A stretch of 64,000 nucleotides of DNA from assembly GCF_014337155.1 (NCBI RefSeq), contig NZ_CP060632.1:2735001-2799000 (forward strand). Reading direction: 5' to 3'. Of the stretch, positions 44,077 through 52,339 are shown piece after piece (position 1 is the first letter of the stretch; each line of letters opens with the position of its first letter). Position numbers and translations under genes: made by a program. Below the pieces are notes generated by a model. The model searched no databases, was not told the DNA's origin, and worked only from the letters and a program-made list of their open reading frames with translations. Source of the stretch: Wujia chipingensis. Its GTDB lineage: Bacteria > Bacillota > Clostridia > Lachnospirales > Lachnospiraceae.

Positions 44077-44807
44077 CTCCTCGGATCTGCTTCTTTTAAT
44101 TCGTCAAGCTTCTCCTGAATTCTCTTCTTTACCAATTCGCATACATCATGCTTCCGCAATTTTCCATATTCTTCATATGGAATCGGCGGCAGGAAATGTA
44201 CCTGTGTCCGAACCTTCTCAAAAGTATTCGTATCCATCGACCTCCACGAATCGTAGATCACAACCGGAACCATTGGTGTCTTGGATTTTAACGAACACGA
44301 GAAACACCCGGACTTAAATTCCTGTAACTCATTTTTATTATCCGTATAACCGCCCTCTGGGAAAATCAAATATGGTTTTCCATCCTTCACACGCTCGGAA
44401 ATCGTCTTCAACGCCCCGATCTGCTGCTTCGGATCCTCGAACGATATCGTGGTTCCCTCCACCAGACCACATACCTGTCTTGCAACCAGACGGTCTGCGG
44501 ATTTCTCTTCCCACAACATCGCACATGGCTTCGGATGTGCCAGCATGATACCAAGTGCATCGTATTTCCCCTGATGGTTGGCATACATGATGTAGCCGCC
44601 ATCCTGTGGCAGATTCTCCCTGCCAAAAACATCCGTCTTGGTACGGGCGCGTCTGCGCATATGATTCTCGATCTTCATCGCAAAATCATACCGCTGCTGT
44701 TCGGTGTATTTTTCTTTGTGTTTTATCATATAATTCGCACGCGGAATATGCGTGGCAACGAACAACGGACTCGTTGCAACAACGAATTTAAATCTCAAAT
44801 TTTTCAA
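44073..44807 (-). CDS. 1-acyl-sn-glycerol-3-phosphate acyltransferase family (PlsC)
   Basis: 244 aa. Acyltransferase motifs YANHQGKYDALG (NHxxxxD) and FPEGGYT, with VPVVIYDS further on. Start uncertain: the frame opens with TTG at 44807 and a weak RBS. Coupled by 4 bp to the patatin gene. It has a clear paralogue at 59744-60460 sharing the same NHQGKYDALGIM block. Confidence 0.88.
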   Translation of the reverse strand: MKNLRFKFVVATSPLFVATHIPRANYMIKHKEKYTEQQRYDFAMKIENHMRRRARTKTDVFGRENLPQDGGYIMYANHQGKYDALGIMLAHPKPCAMLWEEKSADRLVARQVCGLVEGTTISFEDPKQQIGALKTISERVKDGKPYLIFPEGGYTDNKNELQEFKSGCFSCSLKSKTPMVPVVIYDSWRSMDTNTFEKVRTQVHFLPPIPYEEYGKLRKHDVCELVKKRIQEKLDELKEADPRR

Positions 44808-44874
44808 TCTATCTCAACCCTTATATCCCCATGCCATCCTGCATAGTTCTGTGTCTGCCTGCAACCTGGAGCTA

Positions 44875-45816
44875 TCACAACATCTTCTTCTTTCGCAGCA
44901 CAATTGTCACTACAATACAGATGACAAGTGTAAGCACACATATAATCATAAATCCCCATGGTTCCTTTGAAAACGGCATACCGTTGCCATTTACATTCAT
45001 ACCATATAATCCCGATATAATCGTCGGTATGGACATGACGATCGTAATCGCAGCCAACAGCTTCATGATGTTGTTCAGACGGTTATCAATGAATGTTGAC
45101 ATCAATTCCCGTGTACCCTTTAAGATATCCCGGTAGATCTGCGTCATCTCTATCGCCTGCAGATTCTCGACAATCACATCATCCAGCAATTCCTGATCCT
45201 CCGGGAATTTCCGGATTCCGCTATACCGTGTCAGACGGTCCACGACCATCCGGTTCGCACGCAATGATGTATCAAAATACACCAGGTTGGATTCCATCTC
45301 ATGCAGGTTGACGATATCGGCATCCTCCGTTGCGCCTCCCATACGTTCCTCCATCTCAAGTCTGCGCCGGTCAATAATCCGAAGATACGACTGATATAAC
45401 ATGCTCGTCCGGTACATAATCTGATAGGTAAAACGCACCTGCTTCTTCGTGGTAAAATCCCGTATATTATTGACAATAAAATGCTTGAGCACCGGTGTCT
45501 CCGCCGAACACACCGTGATAATTGCATCGTCCGTCCATACAACCCCCAGCGGGATGGTTGTATATGCCTCCTGGTTGTGCCGGATCTCAACCGAAGGAAT
45601 ATCGAATAATATCAAAACATAATCATCGTTGACATCCACACGGGATGACTCCTCATCGTCCAGTGCAGCCCGGATATCTGCGAGATCCACATTATATCTT
45701 CTTGCAATCTCGAGACTCTCGTCCTGCGTCGGCGCTGTCAGATTGATCCATGTACCAGGCATAAACTCATCAATCTGTCTGAATTTTCCATTCTCTGTAA
45801 TGTACTTACTGATCAT
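44875..45816 (-). CDS. corA: CorA-like magnesium transporter
   Basis: 313 aa. Long N-terminal soluble and helical part, then the signature YGMNVNG at about residue 277 between two C-terminal membrane helices (about 252-275 and 287-307), and a basic tail. It carries Mg2+ or other divalent cations as a pentamer. AAGGAT lies close to the ATG. Confidence 0.9.
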   Translation of the reverse strand: MISKYITENGKFRQIDEFMPGTWINLTAPTQDESLEIARRYNVDLADIRAALDDEESSRVDVNDDYVLILFDIPSVEIRHNQEAYTTIPLGVVWTDDAIITVCSAETPVLKHFIVNNIRDFTTKKQVRFTYQIMYRTSMLYQSYLRIIDRRRLEMEERMGGATEDADIVNLHEMESNLVYFDTSLRANRMVVDRLTRYSGIRKFPEDQELLDDVIVENLQAIEMTQIYRDILKGTRELMSTFIDNRLNNIMKLLAAITIVMSIPTIISGLYGMNVNGNGMPFSKEPWGFMIICVLTLVICIVVTIVLRKKKML

Positions 45817-45902
45817 ATCCTTCTCGCCTCATTGTCTCCCTTTTTCATGGCAAAAGCCTCACTGTCACATATTTTATCACGACTTTTCCCATTCGGAAAC
45901 CC

Positions 45903-46661
45903 CTAAATATATTTCTTTAAATAAATATTCACTCTGCCCTTTCGCGTCTCACTTCCGGCACCGCAATACCGGAACTTTCCGTACCCGCGGACCGAGAAAC
46001 TATCGCCATCTTTTAAGACCAGACTGTTGCGTTCCTCAATTCTGCCGTTCCGTGTGACTTTCTTCGCCCGGAACATATCCAGCGTCTCGTTGCGGGAGCA
46101 TTTCGTGACGGCTGCAACGATGGCATCAAACCTCGGTGCACTGACGATCACGTGTATATCCTCAAGTACAGGCTTCAGATCCTCGATCTCACCCTCCACG
46201 AGAGAGGTTTTCACGTTCGTATGTTTTATCTTTGTCAGTTGCTCCATAATATATGCAGCGATATTCTCCTGACAGAAAATATATGCCCGCTTTCCATCCT
46301 TTACCAGAATGTCACCGAGAACAGACCGTTCAATCCCCAGATTCATAAGCGCGCCGAGAAAATCGCGATGACTCAGATCTTCAGCGAATTTGTCCAGTAA
46401 TGGTTCTACCAGAATAATCGAGATGGGGAACACGCCCGCATACCCAAACAATTCTTCCGAGCCAAACTGCACCATCTGCCGTTCGCACTCCGGCGTTCCG
46501 CCGAAGCAGGTCATCCCAACAAAGGAGAAATCCGCCTGCTTCTCATAGACCACCGCAAGCTCCGCGGGTGCCAGGAATCCGGAGTATGTATAAATATTTT
46601 GTCTGTACGCACGCTTCGCCAAGTCCTGCAAACGCGCAATCAATACCTGTTCTTCGTTCAT
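45903..46661 (-). CDS. ylmH: YlmH-type S4-domain RNA-binding protein
   Basis: 252 aa. The N-terminal YlmH region includes FVGMTCFGGTPECERQM and GALMNLGIERSVLGDI (about 100-115). The C-terminal S4 domain is at about 180-240. In Bacillus and Streptococcus it sits in the division gene cluster; recent work links it to ribosome rescue. Here it follows an ABC importer by 17 bp on the same strand. Confidence 0.87.
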   Translation of the reverse strand: MNEEQVLIARLQDLAKRAYRQNIYTYSGFLAPAELAVVYEKQADFSFVGMTCFGGTPECERQMVQFGSEELFGYAGVFPISIILVEPLLDKFAEDLSHRDFLGALMNLGIERSVLGDILVKDGKRAYIFCQENIAAYIMEQLTKIKHTNVKTSLVEGEIEDLKPVLEDIHVIVSAPRFDAIVAAVTKCSRNETLDMFRAKKVTRNGRIEERNSLVLKDGDSFSVRGYGKFRYCGAGSETRKGRVNIYLKKYI

Positions 46662-46678
46662 ATCTACTGATTCATAGA

Positions 46679-47473
46679 TTAACCAAGAATCGCCTTATCA
46701 TTCGCGAATTCTTCGCCACTTGCCTCTTCAAACTTGCGAAGCAGATCTGCAACGGTCAGCTTCTTCTTCTCTTCACCACGGATATCGAGAATGATATTGC
46801 CATCCATCATCATGATCAGCCGGTTTCCGTGTGCGATTGCATCCTTCATATTATGTGTGATCATCAACGTGGTCAGATTATCGCGGTTGACGATCATATC
46901 GGTCGTCTGCAATACCTTCGCCGCAGTCTTCGGATCAAGAGCGGCTGTATGCTCATCGAGGAGCAGGAGCTTCGGCTTCTTCAGGGTTGCCATCAGCAGT
47001 GTGAGTGCCTGTCTCTGACCACCGGACAGAAGTCCTACCTTCGATGTCATACGGTCTTCCAAACCAAGTCCCAGTGTAGCCAGCATCTCACGATACTTTG
47101 CATGCTCCTTCTTCGTGATTCCGGCTTTCAAAGTACGGCTGTCTCCCCGGCGGAGTGCCAGTGCCAGATTCTCCTGAATCTCCATTGTCGCTGCTGTTCC
47201 GGTCATTGGATCCTGGAACACACGGCCGAGATATTTGGCACGCTTATATTCCGGAAGCTTTGTTACATCGGCATCCCCAATCAGGATCTGTCCCTGATCG
47301 ACCGGCCATACACCGGCGATTGCATTTAACATCGTAGACTTACCGGCCCCGTTTCCACCGATGACGGTTACGAAATCGCCATCCTCCAGCGTCAGATTCA
47401 GTCCTCTTAATGCCATTTTCTCATTGACCGTTCCCGCATTGAAGGTCTTATAAATATTCTTCAGCTCTAACAT
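46679..47473 (-). CDS. ABC importer ATPase (TrpXYZ-like)
   Basis: 264 aa. Walker A GGNGAGKST, Q-loop FQDPMTG, signature LLSGGQRQAL, Walker B LLLLDEHTAAL with His in MITHNM. The Asp-Glu-His (DEH) after Walker B, in place of DEP, is typical of this subfamily. Third gene of a substrate-binding, permease, ATPase set. Substrate suspected to be tryptophan or a related amino acid by family; unproven. Confidence 0.9.
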   Translation of the reverse strand: MLELKNIYKTFNAGTVNEKMALRGLNLTLEDGDFVTVIGGNGAGKSTMLNAIAGVWPVDQGQILIGDADVTKLPEYKRAKYLGRVFQDPMTGTAATMEIQENLALALRRGDSRTLKAGITKKEHAKYREMLATLGLGLEDRMTSKVGLLSGGQRQALTLLMATLKKPKLLLLDEHTAALDPKTAAKVLQTTDMIVNRDNLTTLMITHNMKDAIAHGNRLIMMMDGNIILDIRGEEKKKLTVADLLRKFEEASGEEFANDKAILG

Positions 47474-47478
47474 AGTAT

Positions 47479-48414
47479 TTACGCCTCCTTCTTCTCTGCG
47501 GTTGCCGCAAGCTTCTTACCCTTGTTGAAATGTTTTCCCTTCCAATAAGGCACTGCAAGGAATACTGCTACGATCAAAGCCTGGAACAGCTTCAACAAAT
47601 CCGTATCGACGCCGAGCCAGATAACGATCTGCAATACGATGAAATAAATCACTCCACCGATACCAACCGACAGAAGCTTCAATGCGAAGTTCTTGAAGAT
47701 ACGGCTGAATATTGCCTCACCGATGATAACCGATGCCAGACCGATTACGATCGCACCTTTACCCATATTGATATCTGCAAATCCCTGATACTGTCCAAGA
47801 CATGCACTTGCAAATGCAACCAGACCATTCGAGATCATCAATCCGAGTACCTTGTTGAAGTTCGTGTTAATACCCTGCGCACGCGCCATATTCTCATTAC
47901 AACCCGTTGCACGAAGCGAACTACCAAGCTCTGTACCGAAGAACCAGTACAAAATTCCGATGACAACAATCATAAATAGAAATACGACAAAGATGGAATT
48001 CTTATAGAATGCCACTCTCTTTATGTATCGGAGAGAAACTGCCAAATCATATTTGTCCACATTGATCGGCTGATTTGCCTTCCCCATGATCTTCAGGTTC
48101 ACTCCCCACAGACCAAGCTGTGTCAGAATACCTGCTAAGATCGCCGGGATTCCCATCGTTGTATGGAACAATCCAGTTACCAGACCAACAAGCATACCTG
48201 CGAGTGTCGCGATCGCCATCGCGGCTGCTACATGATACCCTTTCTGCATCAACATAATACATACGGCTGCGCCGGTACACATCGTTCCATCGACGGACAA
48301 ATCGGCGATGTCCAGAATCCGGAACGTAATGTACACGCCAATCGCCATAATACCCCAGATCAGACCCTGGGCAATCGCGCCTGGCATGGCATTGAATAAA
48401 GCACTTACATCCAT
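47479..48414 (-). CDS. ABC importer permease (TrpXYZ-like)
   Basis: 311 aa, polytopic (about eight to nine helices), of the branched-chain/ribose-type permease family. Includes ALVAFASACLGQYQGFADINMGKGAIVIGLAS region (characteristic of the TrpY/DUF-type branch). Stop lies 5 bp before the ATPase start. Preceded by the hairpin at 48441-48473. Confidence 0.88.
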   Translation of the reverse strand: MDVSALFNAMPGAIAQGLIWGIMAIGVYITFRILDIADLSVDGTMCTGAAVCIMLMQKGYHVAAAMAIATLAGMLVGLVTGLFHTTMGIPAILAGILTQLGLWGVNLKIMGKANQPINVDKYDLAVSLRYIKRVAFYKNSIFVVFLFMIVVIGILYWFFGTELGSSLRATGCNENMARAQGINTNFNKVLGLMISNGLVAFASACLGQYQGFADINMGKGAIVIGLASVIIGEAIFSRIFKNFALKLLSVGIGGVIYFIVLQIVIWLGVDTDLLKLFQALIVAVFLAVPYWKGKHFNKGKKLAATAEKKEA

Positions 48415-48440
48415 TTCTTTCTCTCCTTTATTTCTTCATT

Positions 48441-48473
48441 AACAAAAGTCGGGTAGAAAAACTCTACCCGACT
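48441..48473 (-). terminator. Intra-operon hairpin (attenuating terminator)
   Basis: AGTCGGGTAGA (48447-48457) and TCTACCCGACT (48463-48473) are perfect 11-bp arms with a 5-nt loop; on the minus strand TTTTGTT follows. It lies between the substrate-binding gene and the permease, where partial termination would give excess binding protein. Confidence 0.75.
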
Positions 48474-48535
48474 ACTATACTATAATAATACAACAAAAAT
48501 CAAGTAAATACGCTTGTTTTCGCTATTCTTTTCGA

Positions 48536-49504
48536 TTACTCGTTTGTGATTGCTTCGTAATCATCTGGTACGCTGATACCGAGTTCGTCACAGATATCCT
48601 TGTTGTACTTCTTTGTAAACTGTGGTGCATACTCGATTGGCATCTCTTCTACCTTAGACTCACCCTTCAGGATCTTGGCTGCCATCTTACCAGTTGCGAC
48701 ACCCAGATCATAGTAGCTGATAGAAAGTGTTGCAACACCACAACCCTTACAGATACCTTCCTCGCCGGCAACTACAGGAGTCTTTGCTGGCATACAGATA
48801 TTCTTGATGATCTCTGTATTAGCTGCGACTGTGTTATCTGTTGGAACGTAGATCACATCACTTGCATTGGCTGCAGATGTTGTGACTGTTGAAAGGTCAT
48901 TGGAATCGGAGAAGGAATAATACTCACATGTATATCCAAGCTTCTCCAGAGCTGCCTTGACTGTATCTACCTGATACTGGGAGTTTGCCTCTGCTGAACA
49001 GTACAGAAGTCCGACTGTCTTTGCATCTGGGAACAGCTCCTTGATCATATCTGCCTGACTCTCCAGTGGTGCAAGATCCGATGTACCAGAAATATTTCTA
49101 CCAACGGTACCATTGAAATCAGAAAGCTCGAGTGCAACACCATATTCTGTTACAGATGTACCAAGAATCGGAATCGTGTCTGTACCGGCTGCGGCTGCCT
49201 GTAATGCAGGCGTTGCATTTGCAAGGATCAGATCTACATCGCTGCTCACAAAACCATTGATGATCGTCGCACATGTATTTGCATCACCCTGTGCGTTCTG
49301 CTCATCAAACTTGATTCCATCCTCACCAAATTCTTCGACTAATGCATCCTTAAATCCCTTTGTTGCAGCATCGAGTGCTTCATGCTGTACCAGCTGACAG
49401 ATACCTACCGTATAAGTATCATCCTTCTTGCCGCCACAGGCGCAAAGGGAAAGTGTCATTGCAGCAACAGATGCAACTGCAAGTAATTTCTTTAATTTTC
49501 TCAT
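48536..49504 (-). CDS. ABC substrate-binding lipoprotein (TrpX-like)
   Basis: 322 aa from the ATG at 49504 (GGAGGAAG before it; the longer frame to 49564 lacks an RBS). Signal with lipobox LCACG. Type 1 periplasmic-binding fold: VGICQLVQHEALDAATKGF, LYCSAEANSQYQVD, VYVPTDNTVAANTEII, and CKGCGVATLSISYYDLGVATGKMA (family hallmark near residue 255). First gene of the importer operon. Confidence 0.9.
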   Translation of the reverse strand: MRKLKKLLAVASVAAMTLSLCACGGKKDDTYTVGICQLVQHEALDAATKGFKDALVEEFGEDGIKFDEQNAQGDANTCATIINGFVSSDVDLILANATPALQAAAAGTDTIPILGTSVTEYGVALELSDFNGTVGRNISGTSDLAPLESQADMIKELFPDAKTVGLLYCSAEANSQYQVDTVKAALEKLGYTCEYYSFSDSNDLSTVTTSAANASDVIYVPTDNTVAANTEIIKNICMPAKTPVVAGEEGICKGCGVATLSISYYDLGVATGKMAAKILKGESKVEEMPIEYAPQFTKKYNKDICDELGISVPDDYEAITNE

Positions 49505-49719
49505 GATTCTCTTCCTCCTCGACGATATGCATGTCTTCGCTGCATATCCATTTTCTTTACTCATTTATTGCTCTAATAGGTTAATGATTTAGTGTAATAA
49601 AGTATTACAGTAACAGATTAAACCACGATTATTTAAAAATGTCAAGTTTTTGTAACCTTTTCGTCCGCCCACGTGTATAATCTGTGAAAGGCCTTTTGAA
49701 ACAGACGGAGGATGTGACT

Positions 49720-50205
49720 ATGAAGATACCAATACGGATACTGATGGAACGCTATCAGAATCATTTATACCGGATTGCATTCAGTATCTGTCAGAACCGC
49801 GAAGACGCAGAAGATGTCGTGCAGGACACCTTCCTGCAATATCATATTCTGAAGAAAGAATTTGAAGACGAAACCCATATCCGTGCATGGCTGATGCGGG
49901 TTGCAATCAACAAATCCAGGAATATCGTTCGCGCCTTCTGGCGGAAACACCGGCAATCCTTAGAAAGCTATATGGAGGAGCTGGATTTCCCAGATACTGA
50001 AAGCAGTACCCTGTTCGAGGCAGTGCTGCGGCTCCCGGAGAAACAGCGCACCGTCATTCATCTCTTCTATTATGAAGATTACACGATCAAGGAAATCGCA
50101 GAAATACTGCATGTAAGCGAGAGCAACGTCAAGGTTCGCTTAAACCGTGGACGCGCCGCTCTTCGAGAAGAAATCAAGGAGGATTGGAACTATGACGAAT
50201 CATGA
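49720..50205 (+). CDS. ECF-type RNA polymerase sigma factor
   Basis: 161 aa from the ATG at 49720 (GGAGG before it). Region 2: LYRIAFSICQNREDAEDVVQ and WLMRVAINKSRN. Region 4: LPEKQRTVIHLFYYEDYTIKEIAE with HVSESNVKVRLNRGR. It overlaps the next gene by 14 bp, the usual arrangement for a sigma/anti-sigma pair. Confidence 0.92.
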   Translation: MKIPIRILMERYQNHLYRIAFSICQNREDAEDVVQDTFLQYHILKKEFEDETHIRAWLMRVAINKSRNIVRAFWRKHRQSLESYMEELDFPDTESSTLFEAVLRLPEKQRTVIHLFYYEDYTIKEIAEILHVSESNVKVRLNRGRAALREEIKEDWNYDES

Positions 50206-50866
50206 AAAATATAAGCAGGCATTTGACTGCCTGACGACCGACGCAGAAATCAACTTAAACCCGGCATCCATCCGGCGCAGCCGGACAACCCGTGTGGTTC
50301 GGCGCATGTGCTACACTGCTGCATGTCTGGTCATGATGTTTGCCGCATCGAACGGCATATGTTACGCGGCGACCGGGAAATCTCTTGTGCACACAATCAT
50401 TGTTATGGCAGATGGCTCGAATGTGGAGATCTCCGAGGACGACAACTCGGTTACATTTACCATCGAAAAAACAGGAGATCTTTCTTACACGACTGCCGAG
50501 AACGGACGCCTGTATCTAAATCTGAATGATGAGAAAACAGACATCACCGATCAGTGCAGCGACACAGACTATTTCCGGAAGGATTACACCGATTCCGAAG
50601 GAAATAAGCATGTGCTCATCGCAGGCGGAACCGTGGAAAGCTACGGCTGGGCAGAGTATATCTTCAATGCAGAGGGAAAATATATTTTCAACACGATGAA
50701 TATCCCAACTGACGAGGCGAATCCGGATGAGACGCCTGTATGGTTTGCGAAAGCCGAAAAAGACCTTGGAGTTGACGCAGACGCTCTGTTAGAGCAGGGC
50801 GGTTCCTACAAAATAGATGAAACCGGCATCGAACAGACCGAAACCGTGACAGAATCTGCACAATAA
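50192..50866 (+). CDS. Probable anti-sigma factor, membrane-anchored
   Basis: 224 aa from the ATG at 50192 (AAGGAGG inside the sigma gene). A basic cytosolic N-terminus (about 1-42), one membrane helix (about 46-64) and an extracytoplasmic acidic domain (about 70-224). No zinc-finger motif, so it is not a ZAS-type anti-sigma. The overlap with the ECF gene supports the role; the signal is unknown. Confidence 0.7.
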   Translation: MTNHEKYKQAFDCLTTDAEINLNPASIRRSRTTRVVRRMCYTAACLVMMFAASNGICYAATGKSLVHTIIVMADGSNVEISEDDNSVTFTIEKTGDLSYTTAENGRLYLNLNDEKTDITDQCSDTDYFRKDYTDSEGNKHVLIAGGTVESYGWAEYIFNAEGKYIFNTMNIPTDEANPDETPVWFAKAEKDLGVDADALLEQGGSYKIDETGIEQTETVTESAQ

Positions 50867-50986
50867 TTGATTTTGCCGTTGCAACTACCCCCTGTATCCG
50901 CTATAATCAAAGTAGACTGTTGTGCAAAATATGCAAATTATCATGCATTTTTTGTACGAATTGATTAGCAACAGGGGGTAATTTTA

Positions 50987-51787
50987 ATGATAGCTGGAAA
51001 AGAAGAAATCGAACGCCAGAAAGTATTCGGTCGTGACCACTTTGTATATGAAGAAAATTCCTACTTTATCGATGTCAACGATGACTCCGAGCGTATGTGG
51101 TTCCAGAACCGGATTGGTGTACCAAATTATAAATGGTTTCAGGAAGGTACGGGCGACAAGCACTGGGTTCTCTACAATCCGATCTGTTTTATGCCTACCA
51201 AGAACTGGAATGGAAAAAAGATTCTGAAATTTAACTACCGTGAATTCAAGGGTGGACGTCTGGAGGTTCCGATCAATGCAAGTAGCTGCTGTGGTATGTT
51301 CTCCTGGGTAACGCTCCCGGAAGGCTTCCAGATCGGCGGACTGTTCAACACGCGTGGCATCAAGGACATGAACCTGATGTTTGCAGGCTGTGTTATGCCG
51401 AAGGGCTTCTCGCTCGGTGACCATTTCCACACGAAGGAAGTCGAGGATATGCGATACATGTTTTACCAGAGTTCTGTATCCGAGGCATTTGATTTCGGTA
51501 AGATCTTTGATACATCGCATGTCATGAACATGGAGTATATGTTCTCTGAGTGCCGTATCCCGGATGGACTGAAATTCCCGGAGCGGTTCCTGACTGCACA
51601 GGTAACGAATATGGATCACATGTTCTACGAGAGTGTGTTCCTTGGGAAAGCGGATTTTGGAGACGGCTTTGTTGTATCGCCGGGCACGAACACGAATGAT
51701 ATGTTCACGGACTGCATGTTCGGGGACGAGAAGATTGATAACAAGTACAACCAGGATTTCAACTATGTGAAATCTCGCCTTAGTTGA
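50987..51787 (+). CDS. DUF285-like (BspA-family) protein without signal peptide
   Basis: 266 aa. Contains at least four repeats of the MxxMF type (MNLMFAGC, MRYMFYQS, MEYMFSEC, MDHMFYES, and a final NDMFTDC), the DUF285 leucine-rich-like pattern, spaced about 25-28 residues. The first 100 residues have no recognised fold and there is no signal peptide, so it may be cytosolic, unlike surface BspA proteins. GGGGG precedes the ATG. Confidence 0.75.
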   Translation: MIAGKEEIERQKVFGRDHFVYEENSYFIDVNDDSERMWFQNRIGVPNYKWFQEGTGDKHWVLYNPICFMPTKNWNGKKILKFNYREFKGGRLEVPINASSCCGMFSWVTLPEGFQIGGLFNTRGIKDMNLMFAGCVMPKGFSLGDHFHTKEVEDMRYMFYQSSVSEAFDFGKIFDTSHVMNMEYMFSECRIPDGLKFPERFLTAQVTNMDHMFYESVFLGKADFGDGFVVSPGTNTNDMFTDCMFGDEKIDNKYNQDFNYVKSRLS

Positions 51788-51788
51788 C

Positions 51789-52113
51789 GGAATTTGCATG
51801 TACTTAAGTTAAACGAAGCACGCTGTATAATTCTTGATACTTCATATCGGAGCCAGAGTATATACGATGTATTGAAACTAAGAAGTACTAAATGTTCTGA
51901 TTCAAATCATAATACCGTACGCAACCGCCGCCAATTCGCCATCCGTGGCTCAGTGGCGGCTTGTTTGAACATCGTGTTCAAACATTGCTGGTAACTCACA
52001 GAACATCAAGTACTTCTAAGTTCCAAACATATGTATATTCTCCGGCTCCGATACGAATTTATCAGTATTATACAGCGTGCTTCTGTATTTACTGTATGGG
52101 TTAAGCAAATTCC
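51789..52113. repeat. 325-bp long branched inverted repeat
   Basis: Nested complementary arms: GGAATTTGC 51789-51797 with 52105-52113; GAAGCACGCTGTATAAT 51815-51831 with 52067-52083 (17 bp perfect); TATCGGAGCC 51845-51854 with 52044-52053; 51877-51899 with 51999-52021 (20 of 23). Inner hairpins: GCCGCCA/TGGCGGC (51927-51960) and GTTTGAAC/GTTCAAAC (51963-51983). No gene is supported inside. Either a large structured RNA or a palindromic mobile unit. Confidence 0.85.
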
Positions 52114-52136
52114 TCACGTCTAAGGATGTACATGAA

Positions 52137-52332
52137 GGAAATTGTGAAATCCTCAACATAAATTAAGATGCACCACAAATATCTTTCTAAAGCAGACCGT
52201 TGAAGCACGTCGGCACTTAATGAGTGCGAAGCGCGAATTTAGTACCGCTACGTGCTGAACCGAGCGAGAGCGCGTCTGCATAGAAATATATTTGTGGTGC
52301 ATCTCTTTATATAATTATCTTTCACAATTTCC
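52137..52332. repeat. 196-bp long branched inverted repeat
   Basis: Arms: GGAAATTGTGAAA 52137-52149 with 52320-52332 (13 bp perfect); AGATGCACCACAAATAT 52166-52182 with 52288-52304 (17 bp perfect); GCAGAC 52192-52197 with GTCTGC 52274-52279. Inner stems GCACGT/ACGTGC (52205-52255) and GCACT/AGTGC (52213-52227). It ends seven bases before the stop codon of the EAL gene. No coding sequence inside. Confidence 0.85.
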
Positions 52333-52339
52333 GTATCGT

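Noticed and set aside
49505..49719. T-box or amino-acid leader before the TrpX-like gene
   Set aside because: No T-box core sequence or specifier stem could be recognised in this divergent gap.
51951..51957. CAGTGGC, complement of a B12-box core
   Set aside because: It is part of the inner hairpin of the long inverted repeat; no other riboswitch elements or cobalamin genes are adjacent.
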